Assembly: GCF_016123485.1 (NCBI RefSeq)
Contig: NZ_JADCKQ010000001.1
Span: 186,001-250,000 of the forward strand
DNA from: Halocynthiibacter styelae
Lineage (GTDB): Bacteria > Pseudomonadota > Alphaproteobacteria > Rhodobacterales > Rhodobacteraceae
Direction: 5' to 3'
Length of the DNA: 64,000 nt
Positions 54,034 to 63,940 of this stretch are shown here, in pieces. Under the pieces are notes generated by a model. That model saw nothing but the letters and a program-made list of their open reading frames with translations. It was not told where the DNA came from and did not search any database. The position numbers and the translations under genes were made by a program. How positions within the stretch are numbered: position 1 is the stretch's first letter; every line of letters starts with the position of its first letter.

Positions 54034-55280
54034 CCCCGTACTGCGCCGTCACTGCGCACGAGGTATTTGAAACTGGTCAGCTGTGCCGCCCCGACGGGAC
54101 CGCGTGCATGCATTTTGCCAGTTGCAATGCCAATTTCACCGCCCATGCCAAATTCACCGCCATCGGCAAACTGGGTAGAGGTGTTCTGCATCAGGATGGC
54201 ACTGTCGAGTCCTGTAAAGAACTGTGTGGCCACCGCATCATCTTCGGCAATGATACTTTCGGTATGACCAGATCCGAACCGGCGAATATGAGCGATGGCT
54301 TCTTCTGCATTATCAACGACCTTCGCGGCGATGATCATGTCGAGATATTCTTTCCCGAAATCATCCGCATCGGCAGGAACTGATCCGCTCAGACCTTCTG
54401 CACGCACCTCAACACCTTTGTCTTTCAGCGCGTCAACGATGGCCTGACCCAGGGTCGCAGCCACATCTTTATGCACAAGCAGACATTCCGCAGCACCGCA
54501 AATTCCAGTCCGCCGGGTCTTGGCGTTCAGGACCACATCCATCGCCTTTTGCGGATCAGCCGAAGCATCCACATAGATGTGACAAATACCTTCAAGATGC
54601 GCGAATACCGGCACGCGGGCTTCGCGCTGAACCAGCCCAACAAGGCCTTTGCCACCACGCGGGACAATCACGTCAATTGTGTCGACCATGGTTAACATTT
54701 CAGAAACCGCGGCCCGATCACGGGTTGGGACCAGTTGAATGGCGTCTTCGGGCAGTTCTGCGGCACGCAGACCTGCGGCCATCGCATCGCGAATGGCGCT
54801 GGCGGAATGCAGGCTTTCAGAGCCACCGCGCAGGATGACGGCATTGCCGGATTTCAGACACAGGGCACCTGCATCCGCTGTCACATTCGGACGGCTTTCA
54901 TAGATCACGCCAATCACACCAAGTGGTGTGCGCACACGCTGAATGTTCAGACCACTGGGCTGTGTCCATTCTGCGATCACCTCGCCCACAGGATCGGTCT
55001 GACCGGCAACCGCCCGCAGTCCATCTGCCATTGCGGCGATCCGGTCGACGTCCAGCATAAGGCGATCCATCATTGCGTCAGACAGGTCTTTTTCACGGCC
55101 AAATTCCAGATCTTTCGCATTGGCGGCAATCAGATCTTCGGCCCGGGCAATCAGCGTATCCGCGGCGACGTTCAATGCACGCGCCTTCGCTTCCGGGCAA
55201 GCCATGGCCAGAACAGTTGCTGCTGCTTTCGCGCGGTGACCGATTTCGGCCATCAATGCAGGAATATTCTCTGTGGTCAT
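54030..55280 (-). CDS. proA: Gamma-glutamyl phosphate reductase
   Basis: This 416-residue aldehyde-dehydrogenase-fold enzyme makes glutamate-5-semialdehyde for proline. [63 protein letters not shown] (catalytic Cys) and [14 protein letters not shown] are all conserved. It lies 23 bases downstream of proB on the same strand. Confidence 0.97.
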   Translation of the reverse strand: MTTENIPALMAEIGHRAKAAATVLAMACPEAKARALNVAADTLIARAEDLIAANAKDLEFGREKDLSDAMMDRLMLDVDRIAAMADGLRAVAGQTDPVGEVIAEWTQPSGLNIQRVRTPLGVIGVIYESRPNVTADAGALCLKSGNAVILRGGSESLHSASAIRDAMAAGLRAAELPEDAIQLVPTRDRAAVSEMLTMVDTIDVIVPRGGKGLVGLVQREARVPVFAHLEGICHIYVDASADPQKAMDVVLNAKTRRTGICGAAECLLVHKDVAATLGQAIVDALKDKGVEVRAEGLSGSVPADADDFGKEYLDMIIAAKVVDNAEEAIAHIRRFGSGHTESIIAEDDAVATQFFTGLDSAILMQNTSTQFADGGEFGMGGEIGIATGKMHARGPVGAAQLTSFKYLVRSDGAVRG

Positions 55281-55303
55281 AGCGTGTCTTTCTTCACTTT
55301 TCG

Positions 55304-56431
55304 TTAAAGGGCCATATCATCGCGGTGGATCAAAGCCGCCCGCCCGTCATAGCCCAGTATTTCTGCAATCTCCTGGCTTTTATGCCCGGCGATTTTCTGT
55401 GTTTCTTCAAAGGAATACCCGATCAGCCCCATGCCGATCTGCTTGCCCTCTGTTGTCTTGATCTCAACCGGATCGCCGCGACGAAAACTGCCTTCGGCAC
55501 CACGCACACCCGCAGGCAGCAGGCTTTTGCCAGAATTCAGCGCAGCAGCGGCCCCGGGATCAACGGAAATCACGCCCTGCGATTTCATAGATGCAATCCA
55601 GGCTTTGCGGGCGGCCTTTGGGGTGGTTTTAGGCATAAACCAGCTGGCCCGCGCACCATCAAACACCACCTGGATCGGGCGCAAAGCGCCACCATGGGTG
55701 ATCAGCATGGTACAACCGGCCTGCATCGCGGTCTTTGCCGCCATGACTTTGGTTTTCATCCCGCCTTTGGACAGACCAGACACACCCTCGCCTGCGACAG
55801 ATTCAATCTCAGGTGTAATTTCCAAAACAATTTCAAAATGTTTTGCGTCATTGTTAATGTGTGGGTTGTCAGAATAAAGCCCATCCACATCCGACAAAAG
55901 CACCAGATGATCTGCACCAACGGTCACCGCAACCTGGGCGGCCAGACGGTCATTGTCACCAAAACGGATCTCATCCGTTGCGACGGTGTCATTTTCATTC
56001 ACAATCGGTACAGCACCAGCGGCCAGCAATTGCCCAAGCGTCGCCCGGGAATTCAGGTAGCGACGACGATCTGCACTGTCTTCCAGTGTCACCAGCACCT
56101 GGGCGGTGGTGATATCATGCACGGCCAGGGCTTCTTCCCAGGCGCGCGCAAGACGGATTTGTCCGACGGCGGCCGCAGCCTGCGCTTGTTCCAGCGCCAG
56201 CGGCCCTTTGGGATAACCCAACACATGCCGCCCAAGCGCGATGGAACCGGATGACACCAGAACCACCTGCGAGCCACGCGCACGTGCAGCCGCAACGTCT
56301 TCGGCAAGACAATGCAGCCAGGCCGCTTTCAGACGACCCGTCGCGCTGTCCACCAACAGCGCAGAGCCGATCTTCAGAACAAGGGTCTTTGCGCCGCTCA
56401 GCGCATCAAGACGGGTCTTCAGGGATGCCAT
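55304..56431 (-). CDS. proB: Glutamate 5-kinase
   Basis: The 375-residue protein has an amino-acid kinase domain ([45 protein letters not shown] in two blocks, [26 protein letters not shown]) and a C-terminal PUA domain ([21 protein letters not shown]). It commits glutamate to proline and is normally feedback-inhibited by proline. Its start overlaps the obgE end by 13 bases. Confidence 0.97.
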   Translation of the reverse strand: MASLKTRLDALSGAKTLVLKIGSALLVDSATGRLKAAWLHCLAEDVAAARARGSQVVLVSSGSIALGRHVLGYPKGPLALEQAQAAAAVGQIRLARAWEEALAVHDITTAQVLVTLEDSADRRRYLNSRATLGQLLAAGAVPIVNENDTVATDEIRFGDNDRLAAQVAVTVGADHLVLLSDVDGLYSDNPHINNDAKHFEIVLEITPEIESVAGEGVSGLSKGGMKTKVMAAKTAMQAGCTMLITHGGALRPIQVVFDGARASWFMPKTTPKAARKAWIASMKSQGVISVDPGAAAALNSGKSLLPAGVRGAEGSFRRGDPVEIKTTEGKQIGMGLIGYSFEETQKIAGHKSQEIAEILGYDGRAALIHRDDMAL

Positions 56432-57459
56432 GCCTCGGGCTCCCCTTCCTCCGCCTGTTTCTGACGTACGCGATCATCATCAATTTCTGCCCGTACAGAC
56501 CGCAGAACTTCGGTCAGGCCCTGCTGGCTGACACCGGACATTTCCATGACCTTGCCACCGGAGGCCTTCTCAAGTGCCGCCAGCTTTTCCGCACGTTCTT
56601 CGTCGTCCAGCGCATCCACCTTGTTCAGCGCGGTCACCCGGGGTTTGTCCGCGAGATGGCCACCATAAGCTTCGAGTTCCCCGATGATGGTCTGATAATC
56701 CTCAACCACATCCTCCGACGTGCCATCAACAAGATGCAGCAACACAGCACAACGTTCAACGTGGCCAAGGAAACGATCCCCGATGCCACGGCCTTCAGAC
56801 GCACCCGCAATCAGGCCCGGAATATCCGCAATGACAAATTCAACGCCATCAACGCCCACAACGCCCAGGTTCGGGTGCAGGGTTGTGAAGGGATAATCTG
56901 CGATTTTCGGACGCGCATTCGACGTCGCCGCAAGGAAGGTGGATTTACCGGCATTCGGCATGCCCAACAGACCAGCATCCGCAATCAGTTTCAGGCGCAG
57001 CCAAAGTGTCCGTTCCACCCCTTCCTGGCCAGGGTTTGCCCGACGCGGCGCCTGGTTGGTTGAGGATTTGAAGTGCAGGTTGCCAAAACCACCATTGCCG
57101 CCTTTGGCCAACAGAACGCGTTGACCGATCTCAGAAATATCCGCGATCATGGTTTCCTGATCTTCATCAAGAATTTCAGTCCCAACCGGCACTTTCAGGA
57201 TAATATCATCGCCATCGGCACCTGTCCGCTGTGCGCCCATACCTGGAATGCCGCTTTTCGCAAAGAAATGCTGCTGATACCGGAAGTCGATCAGCGTGTT
57301 CAGACCTTCAACACCTTCCGCATAGACAGACCCGCCCTTGCCGCCATCACCACCGTTGGGGCCACCGTATTCGATGTATTTCTCTTTTCGGAAGCTGACA
57401 CAGCCCCCGCCACCACCGCCGGAACGGATATATACTTTGGCAAGATCGAGAAATTTCAT
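56419..57459 (-). CDS. obgE: GTPase ObgE/CgtA
   Basis: The start [19 protein letters not shown] at 57459 is the invariant Obg N-terminus; the longer frame adds 24 unlikely residues. The 346-residue protein has the glycine-rich Obg fold ([19 protein letters not shown]), [14 protein letters not shown] (G1), [20 protein letters not shown] (G3 plus switch) and NKVDALDD (G4). It acts in 50S ribosome assembly and stress control. It lies in the rplU-rpmA-...-obgE-proB-proA order. Confidence 0.96.
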   Translation of the reverse strand: MKFLDLAKVYIRSGGGGGGCVSFRKEKYIEYGGPNGGDGGKGGSVYAEGVEGLNTLIDFRYQQHFFAKSGIPGMGAQRTGADGDDIILKVPVGTEILDEDQETMIADISEIGQRVLLAKGGNGGFGNLHFKSSTNQAPRRANPGQEGVERTLWLRLKLIADAGLLGMPNAGKSTFLAATSNARPKIADYPFTTLHPNLGVVGVDGVEFVIADIPGLIAGASEGRGIGDRFLGHVERCAVLLHLVDGTSEDVVEDYQTIIGELEAYGGHLADKPRVTALNKVDALDDEERAEKLAALEKASGGKVMEMSGVSQQGLTEVLRSVRAEIDDDRVRQKQAEEGEPEAWHP

Positions 57460-57587
57460 AGTGTGATCCTTTTGATCGGCGCATCTGGTGCCGTTTCTAC
57501 AGGCGATAAAGGACAAGCGGCGCGGGTTCAAGCCGCACCGCTTTATTCCATGCAGAAAGCCTGTGATTTACAGGCCGTGTGCGTCAG

Positions 57588-58163
57588 TTACGGGGTCATT
57601 TTCTTAAGATAGGTCCAGGTTGCGACAGTTGCGTTGCGTGCAACAGAAAAGCTTTCGGCATCCCCGATGTATTCAAACCCCTGATTGGTCAGCACCCGTG
57701 CAGAGGCCGGATTGTCCTGAAACACGGAGGCAAACATCGTGTCACAGCCATGCGGATTTACGCTGAGGATGGCGCTGACGGCTTCGGTTGCCAGGCCCGT
57801 GTTCCAGAACGCAGGCGCAACCCAATAGCCAACCTCTGACTGGCTGCCGGAACGCGTGCCCATGTCCTGTTTCTTCAGGGCGATGGTGCCGATCACTTCC
57901 GCATGTCCCGAGTTGCTTCCATCAAGCACCCAGACATCTTCCGCGCGTTCCGGATCGGTCGCGCGGTCAATGAAAGCATCTGCTGCACCTGGTGGGTAAG
58001 GATGAGGAATAGACGTGGTATTGCCAGCCACGCGCAAATCCGCGCCATGCATCGCAATCAGCCCGGCATCAGATTTCTGCACCGGACGCAGGGTGAAGCG
58101 TTCAGTTTCAATAATCATCTGTTTCGCCGTGTTATCCATCGACGTACGGGTTTCCATCTTCAT
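57588..58163 (-). CDS. GNAT-family N-acetyltransferase (RimJ/RimL-like)
   Basis: Starting at MKMETRTS (58163), placed nine bases after GGAGGA, gives 191 residues. IIETERFTLRPVQKSDAG, IGTIALKKQD, SEVGYWVAPAFWNTGLATEAV (acetyl-CoA loop) and ASVFQDNPASARVLTNQGFEYIG are typical of RimJ/RimL-type acetyltransferases. A GNAT is commonly found between rpmA and obgE in this order. Target unknown. Confidence 0.88.
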   Translation of the reverse strand: MKMETRTSMDNTAKQMIIETERFTLRPVQKSDAGLIAMHGADLRVAGNTTSIPHPYPPGAADAFIDRATDPERAEDVWVLDGSNSGHAEVIGTIALKKQDMGTRSGSQSEVGYWVAPAFWNTGLATEAVSAILSVNPHGCDTMFASVFQDNPASARVLTNQGFEYIGDAESFSVARNATVATWTYLKKMTP

Positions 58164-58335
58164 CTTATTATTCCTCCTGCGGATGACGCAGAATCCACGA
58201 AAGATCCGGTTAGGATCCCCCTCCCTGTGGCAGACAGCGTATTTTCCGTCCAATTGGTAAATATTTGGCAACGATTTCCGTAATCGCAAGGGGCAATCAC
58301 GGAAACCTTATGCACATGTGGTATTTTTCGCAGCG

Positions 58336-59775
58336 TCATAACGCCTGTTCCCGCGTACGGGCAGCATGTTTTGCCCGGGCTTTCACTTTCCAGGGCGCAT
58401 CACGTTCCCAGTCACCGGCCATGATGGAACCATAGGGCATGATTTCATCCACTACCTCAGCCAGACCAAAGCGATCCATCTGACGACGGACCTCAGCGGC
58501 ACTTTTATAAGCCGACGGCAACTCTGAGATGTCGATATTCCCAGAGAAGAACCGCGCATCAATAGCTTTGGTTTCCTCAGCGAAGATCTCTGCATCTGTC
58601 TTGCCAGCCATACTGCGTTTATGCGCCGTACGTGACATATTCCGCCCGGCCCCATGTGGTGCAAAACCAAGGTTACGGTCGTTCACATCCGCGCGGATCA
58701 GCAGAACCGGTTCCGCCATGTTCAGTGGGACGATCTGCACCCCATTGGTATCAGGCAGAAAATCCACATTCACAGGTGTCGCGCCTTTGGCATGCCAGAA
58801 GATATCCCCGTCCTTAAATACGAAGTTATGTTCGTTCCAGAACCGTTCCTTCACCGATGCATCAGCGAATTCGACAGCCGCCTGATGCAGACAATTGTGG
58901 TTCGCTTTGGTCCACTTGCGGATCAACTGCAACGCCTCCCAATATGCCACACCTTCCGGCGCGTCATATGGGATCCAGGCATTTTGCTTCAAAACACCTT
59001 TAGACAGCTGCTTGCGGAAGCCTTCCGCCACGCGCATGCCCAGCTTATAAAGCCCCGCCCCCGGCCCGCGAGAGCCGTGGTGGGTCACAAGGCAGGTTGT
59101 GCCGTTGACTTTAGATGTGCCGACAAAGGCGAAATGGTTGCCGTCGCCCTGGGTGCCCATTTGTTCAATCGCCGCCCGCAGGATCTTTTTGTCGTTCAGA
59201 AACATATTGCCCCGGAAGGCATCATAAAGATCCATCGACATGGAATAACGCCCGCCATTGGCACGGCCACCAGGGCCAAAATGTGTGGCTTTATGCACGG
59301 CATCCAGCACAGCTTTCGGGTCGGCATCCTTAAATTCAGTCACCATGACCGAACAACAGATGTCAGCCGAATGCATCCCGGGATGGATCGCATTTTCAGC
59401 CGCTACAACACCGCCAACCGGGATTGTGCCTTCCGGCCCCGCAGGACAGGCATCCGGCATGACGGCACCAGACCGCAGTGTGGGCGTACACATCAGCACA
59501 TCCATCGTAGCACGGACCTTGTCCAGATTGTCCTGTTCCGCATCGTTACCGGCTTCAAGGTTCAGCACATAGCCCGGGTTTTGTTGCAGCCCGATACGTG
59601 GCGCAGGCTTGTTCGCCGCGACCCATGCTTCGAGATCCGCGCCGCTCAGGCCCAGTTCATTCACCTTTTTCAGGGCTTCGCCAAGCGCGCGCCCGCCTTC
59701 AAACCCAAGATCAAGCAGCAATTTGCCCGTTACGGCCCCTGCAGTCTTTTCGGTAACTTCAACTTTAACAGTCAT
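58336..59775 (-). CDS. rtcB: RtcB-family RNA ligase
   Basis: Starting at MTVKVEVTE (59775) gives 479 residues. Active-site signatures are HSADICCSVM (metal Cys region), GTQGDGNHFAFVG, VTHHGSRGPGAGLY, DIFWHAKGATP and HGAGRNMSRTAHKRSM (guanylylated-His region with GxGRxxSR). RtcB joins 2',3'-cyclic-phosphate or 3'-phosphate RNA ends to 5'-OH ends, in RNA repair or tRNA splicing. No rtcA, archease or rtcR is nearby. It is inserted between the ribosomal-protein genes and the GNAT gene, so it may be read with rplU-rpmA if the terminator leaks. Confidence 0.93.
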   Translation of the reverse strand: MTVKVEVTEKTAGAVTGKLLLDLGFEGGRALGEALKKVNELGLSGADLEAWVAANKPAPRIGLQQNPGYVLNLEAGNDAEQDNLDKVRATMDVLMCTPTLRSGAVMPDACPAGPEGTIPVGGVVAAENAIHPGMHSADICCSVMVTEFKDADPKAVLDAVHKATHFGPGGRANGGRYSMSMDLYDAFRGNMFLNDKKILRAAIEQMGTQGDGNHFAFVGTSKVNGTTCLVTHHGSRGPGAGLYKLGMRVAEGFRKQLSKGVLKQNAWIPYDAPEGVAYWEALQLIRKWTKANHNCLHQAAVEFADASVKERFWNEHNFVFKDGDIFWHAKGATPVNVDFLPDTNGVQIVPLNMAEPVLLIRADVNDRNLGFAPHGAGRNMSRTAHKRSMAGKTDAEIFAEETKAIDARFFSGNIDISELPSAYKSAAEVRRQMDRFGLAEVVDEIMPYGSIMAGDWERDAPWKVKARAKHAARTREQAL

Positions 59776-59884
59776 CTTTCTAGTCCATTTTTCCTCTTTA
59801 ATTCTGAGATCCCACAGAATGTGGGGGTGAAATGGGCTGGTCCTTAATCCCTTTGGTCCTGATTGTTTTAAAAAAATCAAAAAT

Positions 59885-59922
59885 CAAAAAACAAAAAGGG
59901 GACCGGCCCGCGCCGATCCCCT
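59885..59922 (-). terminator. Rho-independent terminator after rpmA
   Basis: On the minus strand AGGGGATCGGC pairs with GCCGGTCCCCT (59897-59907 with 59912-59922, one wobble) around GCGG, followed by TTTTTGTTTTTTG. It ends the rplU-rpmA transcript 27 bases past the rpmA stop. Confidence 0.93.
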
Positions 59923-59949
59923 GATATCTTAAACCGTGTGAGGTTCGGC

Positions 59950-60219
59950 TTATTCAGCGGCCTCCGCAACCGGGAGAACTGAAATAAATGTACGACCTTT
60001 GAAGCCTTTTTTGAAGCTTACCTGGCCTTCAGTAACAGCGAAAAGCGTGTGATCTTTGCCTTCGCCAACACCTTCACCCGGCCACCACTTGTTGCCGCGC
60101 TGACGCGCGATGATGTTGCCCGGAATGACGGATTCGCCGCCATATTTTTTCACGCCAAGACGACGACCAGCTGAGTCGCGACCGTTTCTGGATGAGCCGC
60201 CTGCTTTTTTATGTGCCAT
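59950..60219 (-). CDS. rpmA: 50S ribosomal protein L27
   Basis: The 89-residue protein starts [20 protein letters not shown], the universal L27 N-terminus, without the cleavable leader known from Firmicutes. [23 protein letters not shown] in two blocks and the basic core are intact. It lies 21 bases after rplU. Confidence 0.98.
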   Translation of the reverse strand: MAHKKAGGSSRNGRDSAGRRLGVKKYGGESVIPGNIIARQRGNKWWPGEGVGEGKDHTLFAVTEGQVSFKKGFKGRTFISVLPVAEAAE

Positions 60220-60240
60220 TAGGTTCTCTCCTTAATCCGA

Positions 60241-60867
60241 TTATTTCGCCAGCTCGGCAGCTTGTGCTACCCAGCCTTCACGCTCAATGCGGCCTTTGAA
60301 CGACAGTTTTTCGTCCATGGCAGCGATATCGTCAGCATTCCAGCCAGCGATTTGTGCGAAAGTTGTTACGCCAGCTGCGTGCAGCTTTTTCTCAAGTGCC
60401 GGGCCTACGCCAGACAGTGTCTTAAGATCGTCAGCGCCTGCAGGTGCTTCTGCTTTTGCAGCTTTCTTGGCAGGTGCCTTTTTCGCTGGTGCAGCTGCTT
60501 CAACAGTAGCCATAGGAGCAGAACCAGTACCAATCGCAGCTTTAACGCCGGATTTGTCTGCACCGTTTTCCAGGATGTCAGTTACACGAACCAGAGTCAG
60601 CTTTTGACGGTGGCCTTTGGTGCGCTTGGAAGAGTGCTTCCGGCGGCGCTTTACAAAGTGGATAACTTTCTCGCCTTTGATCTGATCGATCACTTCGGCC
60701 TGAACCGCAGCGCCGTCAACGGTTGGGGTGCCAACGGAACCACCTACCATAAGAATCTCGTTGAACTGGACTTTTTCACCAGCCTCAGCAGCAATACGTT
60801 CTACGCGCAGGACATCACCTGACTGAACTTTATATTGCTTGCCACCGGTTTTCATAACCGCAAACAT
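60241..60867 (-). CDS. rplU: 50S ribosomal protein L21 with C-terminal helix-hairpin-helix extension
   Basis: The start [18 protein letters not shown] (60867) gives 208 residues, twice the usual 103. The first part is canonical L21 (ending [19 protein letters not shown] with LVRVTDI). Then comes an Ala/Lys-rich linker ([19 protein letters not shown]) and an HhH-like domain ([38 protein letters not shown]). Such tails occur in Rhodobacterales L21; their role is unknown, perhaps extra rRNA contact. First gene of rplU-rpmA. Confidence 0.96.
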   Translation of the reverse strand: MFAVMKTGGKQYKVQSGDVLRVERIAAEAGEKVQFNEILMVGGSVGTPTVDGAAVQAEVIDQIKGEKVIHFVKRRRKHSSKRTKGHRQKLTLVRVTDILENGADKSGVKAAIGTGSAPMATVEAAAPAKKAPAKKAAKAEAPAGADDLKTLSGVGPALEKKLHAAGVTTFAQIAGWNADDIAAMDEKLSFKGRIEREGWVAQAAELAK

Positions 60868-60978
60868 TTGATATTCCTTCGTTTTCCGCGTCATCCGGCC
60901 CATGGGTCTGCCCCCACATGTTTCTGCGTTACCGCACCTTAAACTGCGCGCCCCTTCGGGCGGTTGGTCATAAGAAAC

Positions 60979-61034
60979 CCCGGACAAAATCCGGGATGAA
61001 CCGCGCTTATCGGTGGGAATGGGATGAAAGTCAA
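60979..61034 (-). promoter_or_regulatory. Predicted rplU promoter and 5'-end hairpin
   Basis: On the minus strand TTGACT (61029-61034) lies 17 bases before GATAAG (61006-61011), predicting a start near 60999. The transcript would then open with the hairpin CCCGGA-TTTTG-TCCGGG (60979-60995), about 130 bases upstream of rplU. It could stabilise the leader or take part in control. Confidence 0.55.
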
Positions 61035-61152
61035 CCGCGCAAAGCCCTGATTTACTGCTTTATACAGGCGCTGTCTGGTTTTCTCTCTTTTGTTACCCTG
61101 CAATCCCAGGTAGGACAAGGGAACGATAAGGATAACACACCGAGGTCCGCGC

Positions 61153-63306
61153 ATGCTCCCGATTAATCCGCAACAGATCCCTGCCCTTTACAAACAGGCC
61201 CTGGCCCTGAAAGCAAAAGGCGATGGCGATGGTGCGCGTAAGCTGCTGGAACAGATTATCGTCACCCGTCCGCAAACGGCCGAAGCGCATTTTCAACTGG
61301 GTGAGCTGTATCTGCTGGCACTGGATTTCCGCAAGGCCTCTGCAAGCCTCGCAAAAGCTGCAGCGATAAAACCGCGCGAAGGGGCAATCTGGATGCGCTG
61401 GACCGAAGCACTCATTCGCCTGAATGACACGGCCGAAACCACAACCGCCCTGAAACAGCTTGCGTCTTCCGGTCTGCCTGCCGCCACGCAGAAACAAATC
61501 GCCGCCCGTATGTCGGCCTCTGCCAGCAAAACGAAAGTAGACACCGGTGGGGTAAACCCGAAGGATCTGCAGGCCATCGTTGCCCGCCTTAATAAGGCTG
61601 ATTTCACCGGCGCTGAAAAACTGATCCGTAACCTGCTGCGTAAGTTTACGAATGTTGCCCTGCTGCACAATATGCTGGCCACAGCCCTGATGGAACTCGG
61701 ACGTCTGGAGGAGGCACAACAAGCCGCCCGCAAATCCGCCGCGCTTGACCGCAACTATGCAGAAGCATGGACAACACTTGGCGATCTCTGCCTGCGCCTT
61801 GGCCAGTCTGGTGAAGCCGTCTCCACGCTGGAACAGGCCCGCTCTCTCACACCGGCTGCGCCAAAAGTATTGCTGAACCTTGGCAAAGCGCATTCTGCCC
61901 AGGGCCACACCAGCCTTGCAATGGAAACGCTTGATCTTTGTCTGAAACATGATCCGAAGTCATCGGAGGCCTGGTTTGTGAAGGCCCGCATTCAGGCCGA
62001 TATTCAGGATCATAAATCCGCGATGGAAAGCCTTTCGATGGCGCGCAAGCTGGGTCTTGATACAGTGCCTCTGGTCAATCTTGAGGCCAGCACGCTGAAC
62101 GCCCTCAGCACGCCCGAAAAAGCCATTGATCTGCTGGATCGCGAAATCAAGCGCATGGCCGACAATGCCAGCTTCCACCGCACCCGTGCAACGATCCTGC
62201 AAAGCATGGGCCGTTTTGATGATGCCCGTGACAGCTTTCGCGCGGCGATCACCCTGGATCCGACCAATGGCCAGACCTATCGTTCTCTCAGTGCGTCGCA
62301 TAAATTCACAGAAGGTGACCCGCTGATTGAGGAACTGGAAACAGTCTGGAACCGGATTGATCTGCAGGACGATGATCGCCTGCAACTGGGCTATGCACTT
62401 TCAAAAGCCATGGAAGACAGCAAGCAATATGAAAAGGTCTTCCCTTATCTCAATGCCGCCAGTGAACTGGTGCGCAAGGTTCACCCGTATGACGTCGATA
62501 CCCGCCGCAAAGAAATTGATAAAGTAAAGACGATCTTTGCCGATTTTCAGCCCGACAACCATCCTCTGACCAGCAGTGATGAGGCTTACGCCCCCGTGTT
62601 TGTCACCGGTATGCCCCGGTCCGGTACAACGCTGGTCGAACAGATTATTTCGTCCCACAGTACAATGACTGGCGCGGGTGAACTGGGTCGTTTTTCACGT
62701 TCCGCGTTTGAGCTGTCCATGATGCCCACCAGCCCGGACCACGTGGATCACCTGACGCCTGAAAGTATCAGGGATCTGGCCGAAGATTATAAAACCTATA
62801 TCTCCGAAATTCTGCCGGATGCGGATCAGATCACCGATAAATCCATTCAGACTTACCTGTTGATGGGACTGGTCTGGCTGGCAATGCCAAAAGCAAAAGT
62901 CATCGTTGTGCGCCGTGATCCCCGCGATAACCTGCTGTCGATCTACAAAAACCTGTTCCCTGAAGGACGTCATCTTTACAGCTATGATCTGGAAGATCTT
63001 GCGGCATATTATCTGATGTTTGATGAAATTATCGATTTCTGGCGCGATATCGCCCCGGACCGGTTCTATGAAATCCAGTATGAAGACCTGATCTCAGATC
63101 CCGAAGTACAAAGCCGCGCGTTGATTGAAGCAGCCGGTCTTCCCTGGGAAGATGCCTGCCTGAATTTCCACCAGAACAAACGCCGTGTTGATACATTGTC
63201 GGTCTTTCAGGTGCGCCAGCCAATGTATAAATCATCGATGGCAGCCTGGAAGCGCTATGAGAACGACCTGGCTCCGCTCATTAAGGGGTTGGAACAGTCA
63301 AGCTGA
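61153..63306 (+). CDS. TPR-repeat sulfotransferase
   Basis: The 717-residue protein has N-terminal tetratricopeptide repeats to about residue 450 (for example ALALKAKGDGDGARKLLEQI, LMELGRLEEAQQAARKSAAL). The C-terminal sulfotransferase domain follows: VTGMPRSGTTLVEQI (PAPS 5'-phosphosulfate loop, about residue 484) and IVVRRDPRDNLLSIYKNLF (3'-phosphate site). This TPR-sulfotransferase architecture is common in marine alphaproteobacteria and probably modifies a protein or glycan; the acceptor is unknown. It is monocistronic and divergent from rplU. Confidence 0.88.
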   Translation: MLPINPQQIPALYKQALALKAKGDGDGARKLLEQIIVTRPQTAEAHFQLGELYLLALDFRKASASLAKAAAIKPREGAIWMRWTEALIRLNDTAETTTALKQLASSGLPAATQKQIAARMSASASKTKVDTGGVNPKDLQAIVARLNKADFTGAEKLIRNLLRKFTNVALLHNMLATALMELGRLEEAQQAARKSAALDRNYAEAWTTLGDLCLRLGQSGEAVSTLEQARSLTPAAPKVLLNLGKAHSAQGHTSLAMETLDLCLKHDPKSSEAWFVKARIQADIQDHKSAMESLSMARKLGLDTVPLVNLEASTLNALSTPEKAIDLLDREIKRMADNASFHRTRATILQSMGRFDDARDSFRAAITLDPTNGQTYRSLSASHKFTEGDPLIEELETVWNRIDLQDDDRLQLGYALSKAMEDSKQYEKVFPYLNAASELVRKVHPYDVDTRRKEIDKVKTIFADFQPDNHPLTSSDEAYAPVFVTGMPRSGTTLVEQIISSHSTMTGAGELGRFSRSAFELSMMPTSPDHVDHLTPESIRDLAEDYKTYISEILPDADQITDKSIQTYLLMGLVWLAMPKAKVIVVRRDPRDNLLSIYKNLFPEGRHLYSYDLEDLAAYYLMFDEIIDFWRDIAPDRFYEIQYEDLISDPEVQSRALIEAAGLPWEDACLNFHQNKRRVDTLSVFQVRQPMYKSSMAAWKRYENDLAPLIKGLEQSS

Positions 63307-63566
63307 TCTGGCCGACCCCGAAGTAACCACCATTCAGGCGATTGTTCCATCTCATATGGATGCAAATCCCTGAATTCAAACGGACACCCCTGCCCTCTGG
63401 TGCCGCGGAATTATCGTGCTAACCACGGGTTGGTTAGCCGGCATAACCCGTGCCCGTATAGTTTGAGAAACGAAAGCTAAACCATCGGATTTCCCCCGAA
63501 GGATGGTAGGCATGCCCGACAGCATGACGCCAACTAATCGCCATCATTGCGATGATCCGGCCTGGT
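63307..63566 (+). other. Long intergenic region with strong secondary-structure potential
   Basis: Between the sulfotransferase and the chemotaxis genes lie 352 bases without a gene. Several stems can be read by eye: GCTAACCA/TGGTTAGC (about 63419-63439), ACCATC/GATGGT around 63481-63508, and GCATGC-type pairs near 63511-63527. ATCAT/ATGAT lies near 63543-63556. The segment CTAAACCAT...ATGGTAGG recalls part of the c-di-GMP-I (GEMM) core, but the 5' half does not match. Identity is unresolved. Confidence 0.4.
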
Positions 63567-63582
63567 GTAAGCAAAATTTAAC
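63567..63582 (+). promoter_or_regulatory. CtrA-like binding box upstream of chemotaxis operon
   Basis: GTAA-GCAAAAT-TTAAC matches the CtrA consensus TTAA-N7-TTAAC at all but one base and lies 77 bases before the STAS gene. CtrA-controlled motility and chemotaxis genes are well documented in Rhodobacterales. Confidence 0.5.
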
Positions 63583-63658
63583 TTCCCTGCTCTAGATCTG
63601 TGAAAATCATGCGGTGAAGATCTTTGATCCGGTCCGCAACGCAATTGCCGGAGGCCAT

Positions 63659-63940
63659 ATGAGCAGCAGTCACACAATTGAGTTACCCGCGCGTCTTGGA
63701 ACCGGGGACGTAAAAGCGTTGATTGATGAACTCCGTACGACCGCTGATCAGGATCTCACTATTGATGCTGGTAAGGTTACACATCTGGGTACACTTTGCC
63801 TTCAGGCCCTGATCGCGGGTGCAAAAGCCCATGTCGCCAACGGCACAGATCTATCCTTCACAAACTCCGGAGAGGTTTTTTTGCAGCAGCTGGCGCTGTT
63901 TGGCCTCTCCCCTGAACTCATCCAGGGAGGCCTCGAATGA
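63659..63940 (+). CDS. STAS-domain protein, first gene of chemotaxis operon
   Basis: The start ATG 63659 follows GGAGG and gives 93 residues (a GTG at 63614 is in frame but lacks a site). The fold pattern (IELPARLGTGDVKALIDELR, DLTIDAGKVTHLGTLCLQAL) is a STAS domain, with a Thr at the position usually phosphorylated in anti-sigma antagonists. Overlap with a CheY-like gene by four bases suggests a role beside a CheA/CheY pathway, as in many alphaproteobacterial che operons. Confidence 0.8.
   Translation: MSSSHTIELPARLGTGDVKALIDELRTTADQDLTIDAGKVTHLGTLCLQALIAGAKAHVANGTDLSFTNSGEVFLQQLALFGLSPELIQGGLE

Noticed and set aside
58654-59847. 397-codon open frame antisense to rtcB
   Set aside because: Shadow of an intact RtcB; composition is rich in His, Arg and Cys without domain motifs.
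60960-61004. Closing stem GCGGTT/AACCGC around the rplU leader hairpin
   Set aside because: The predicted start near 60999 would leave most of one arm untranscribed, so only the inner hairpin is kept.
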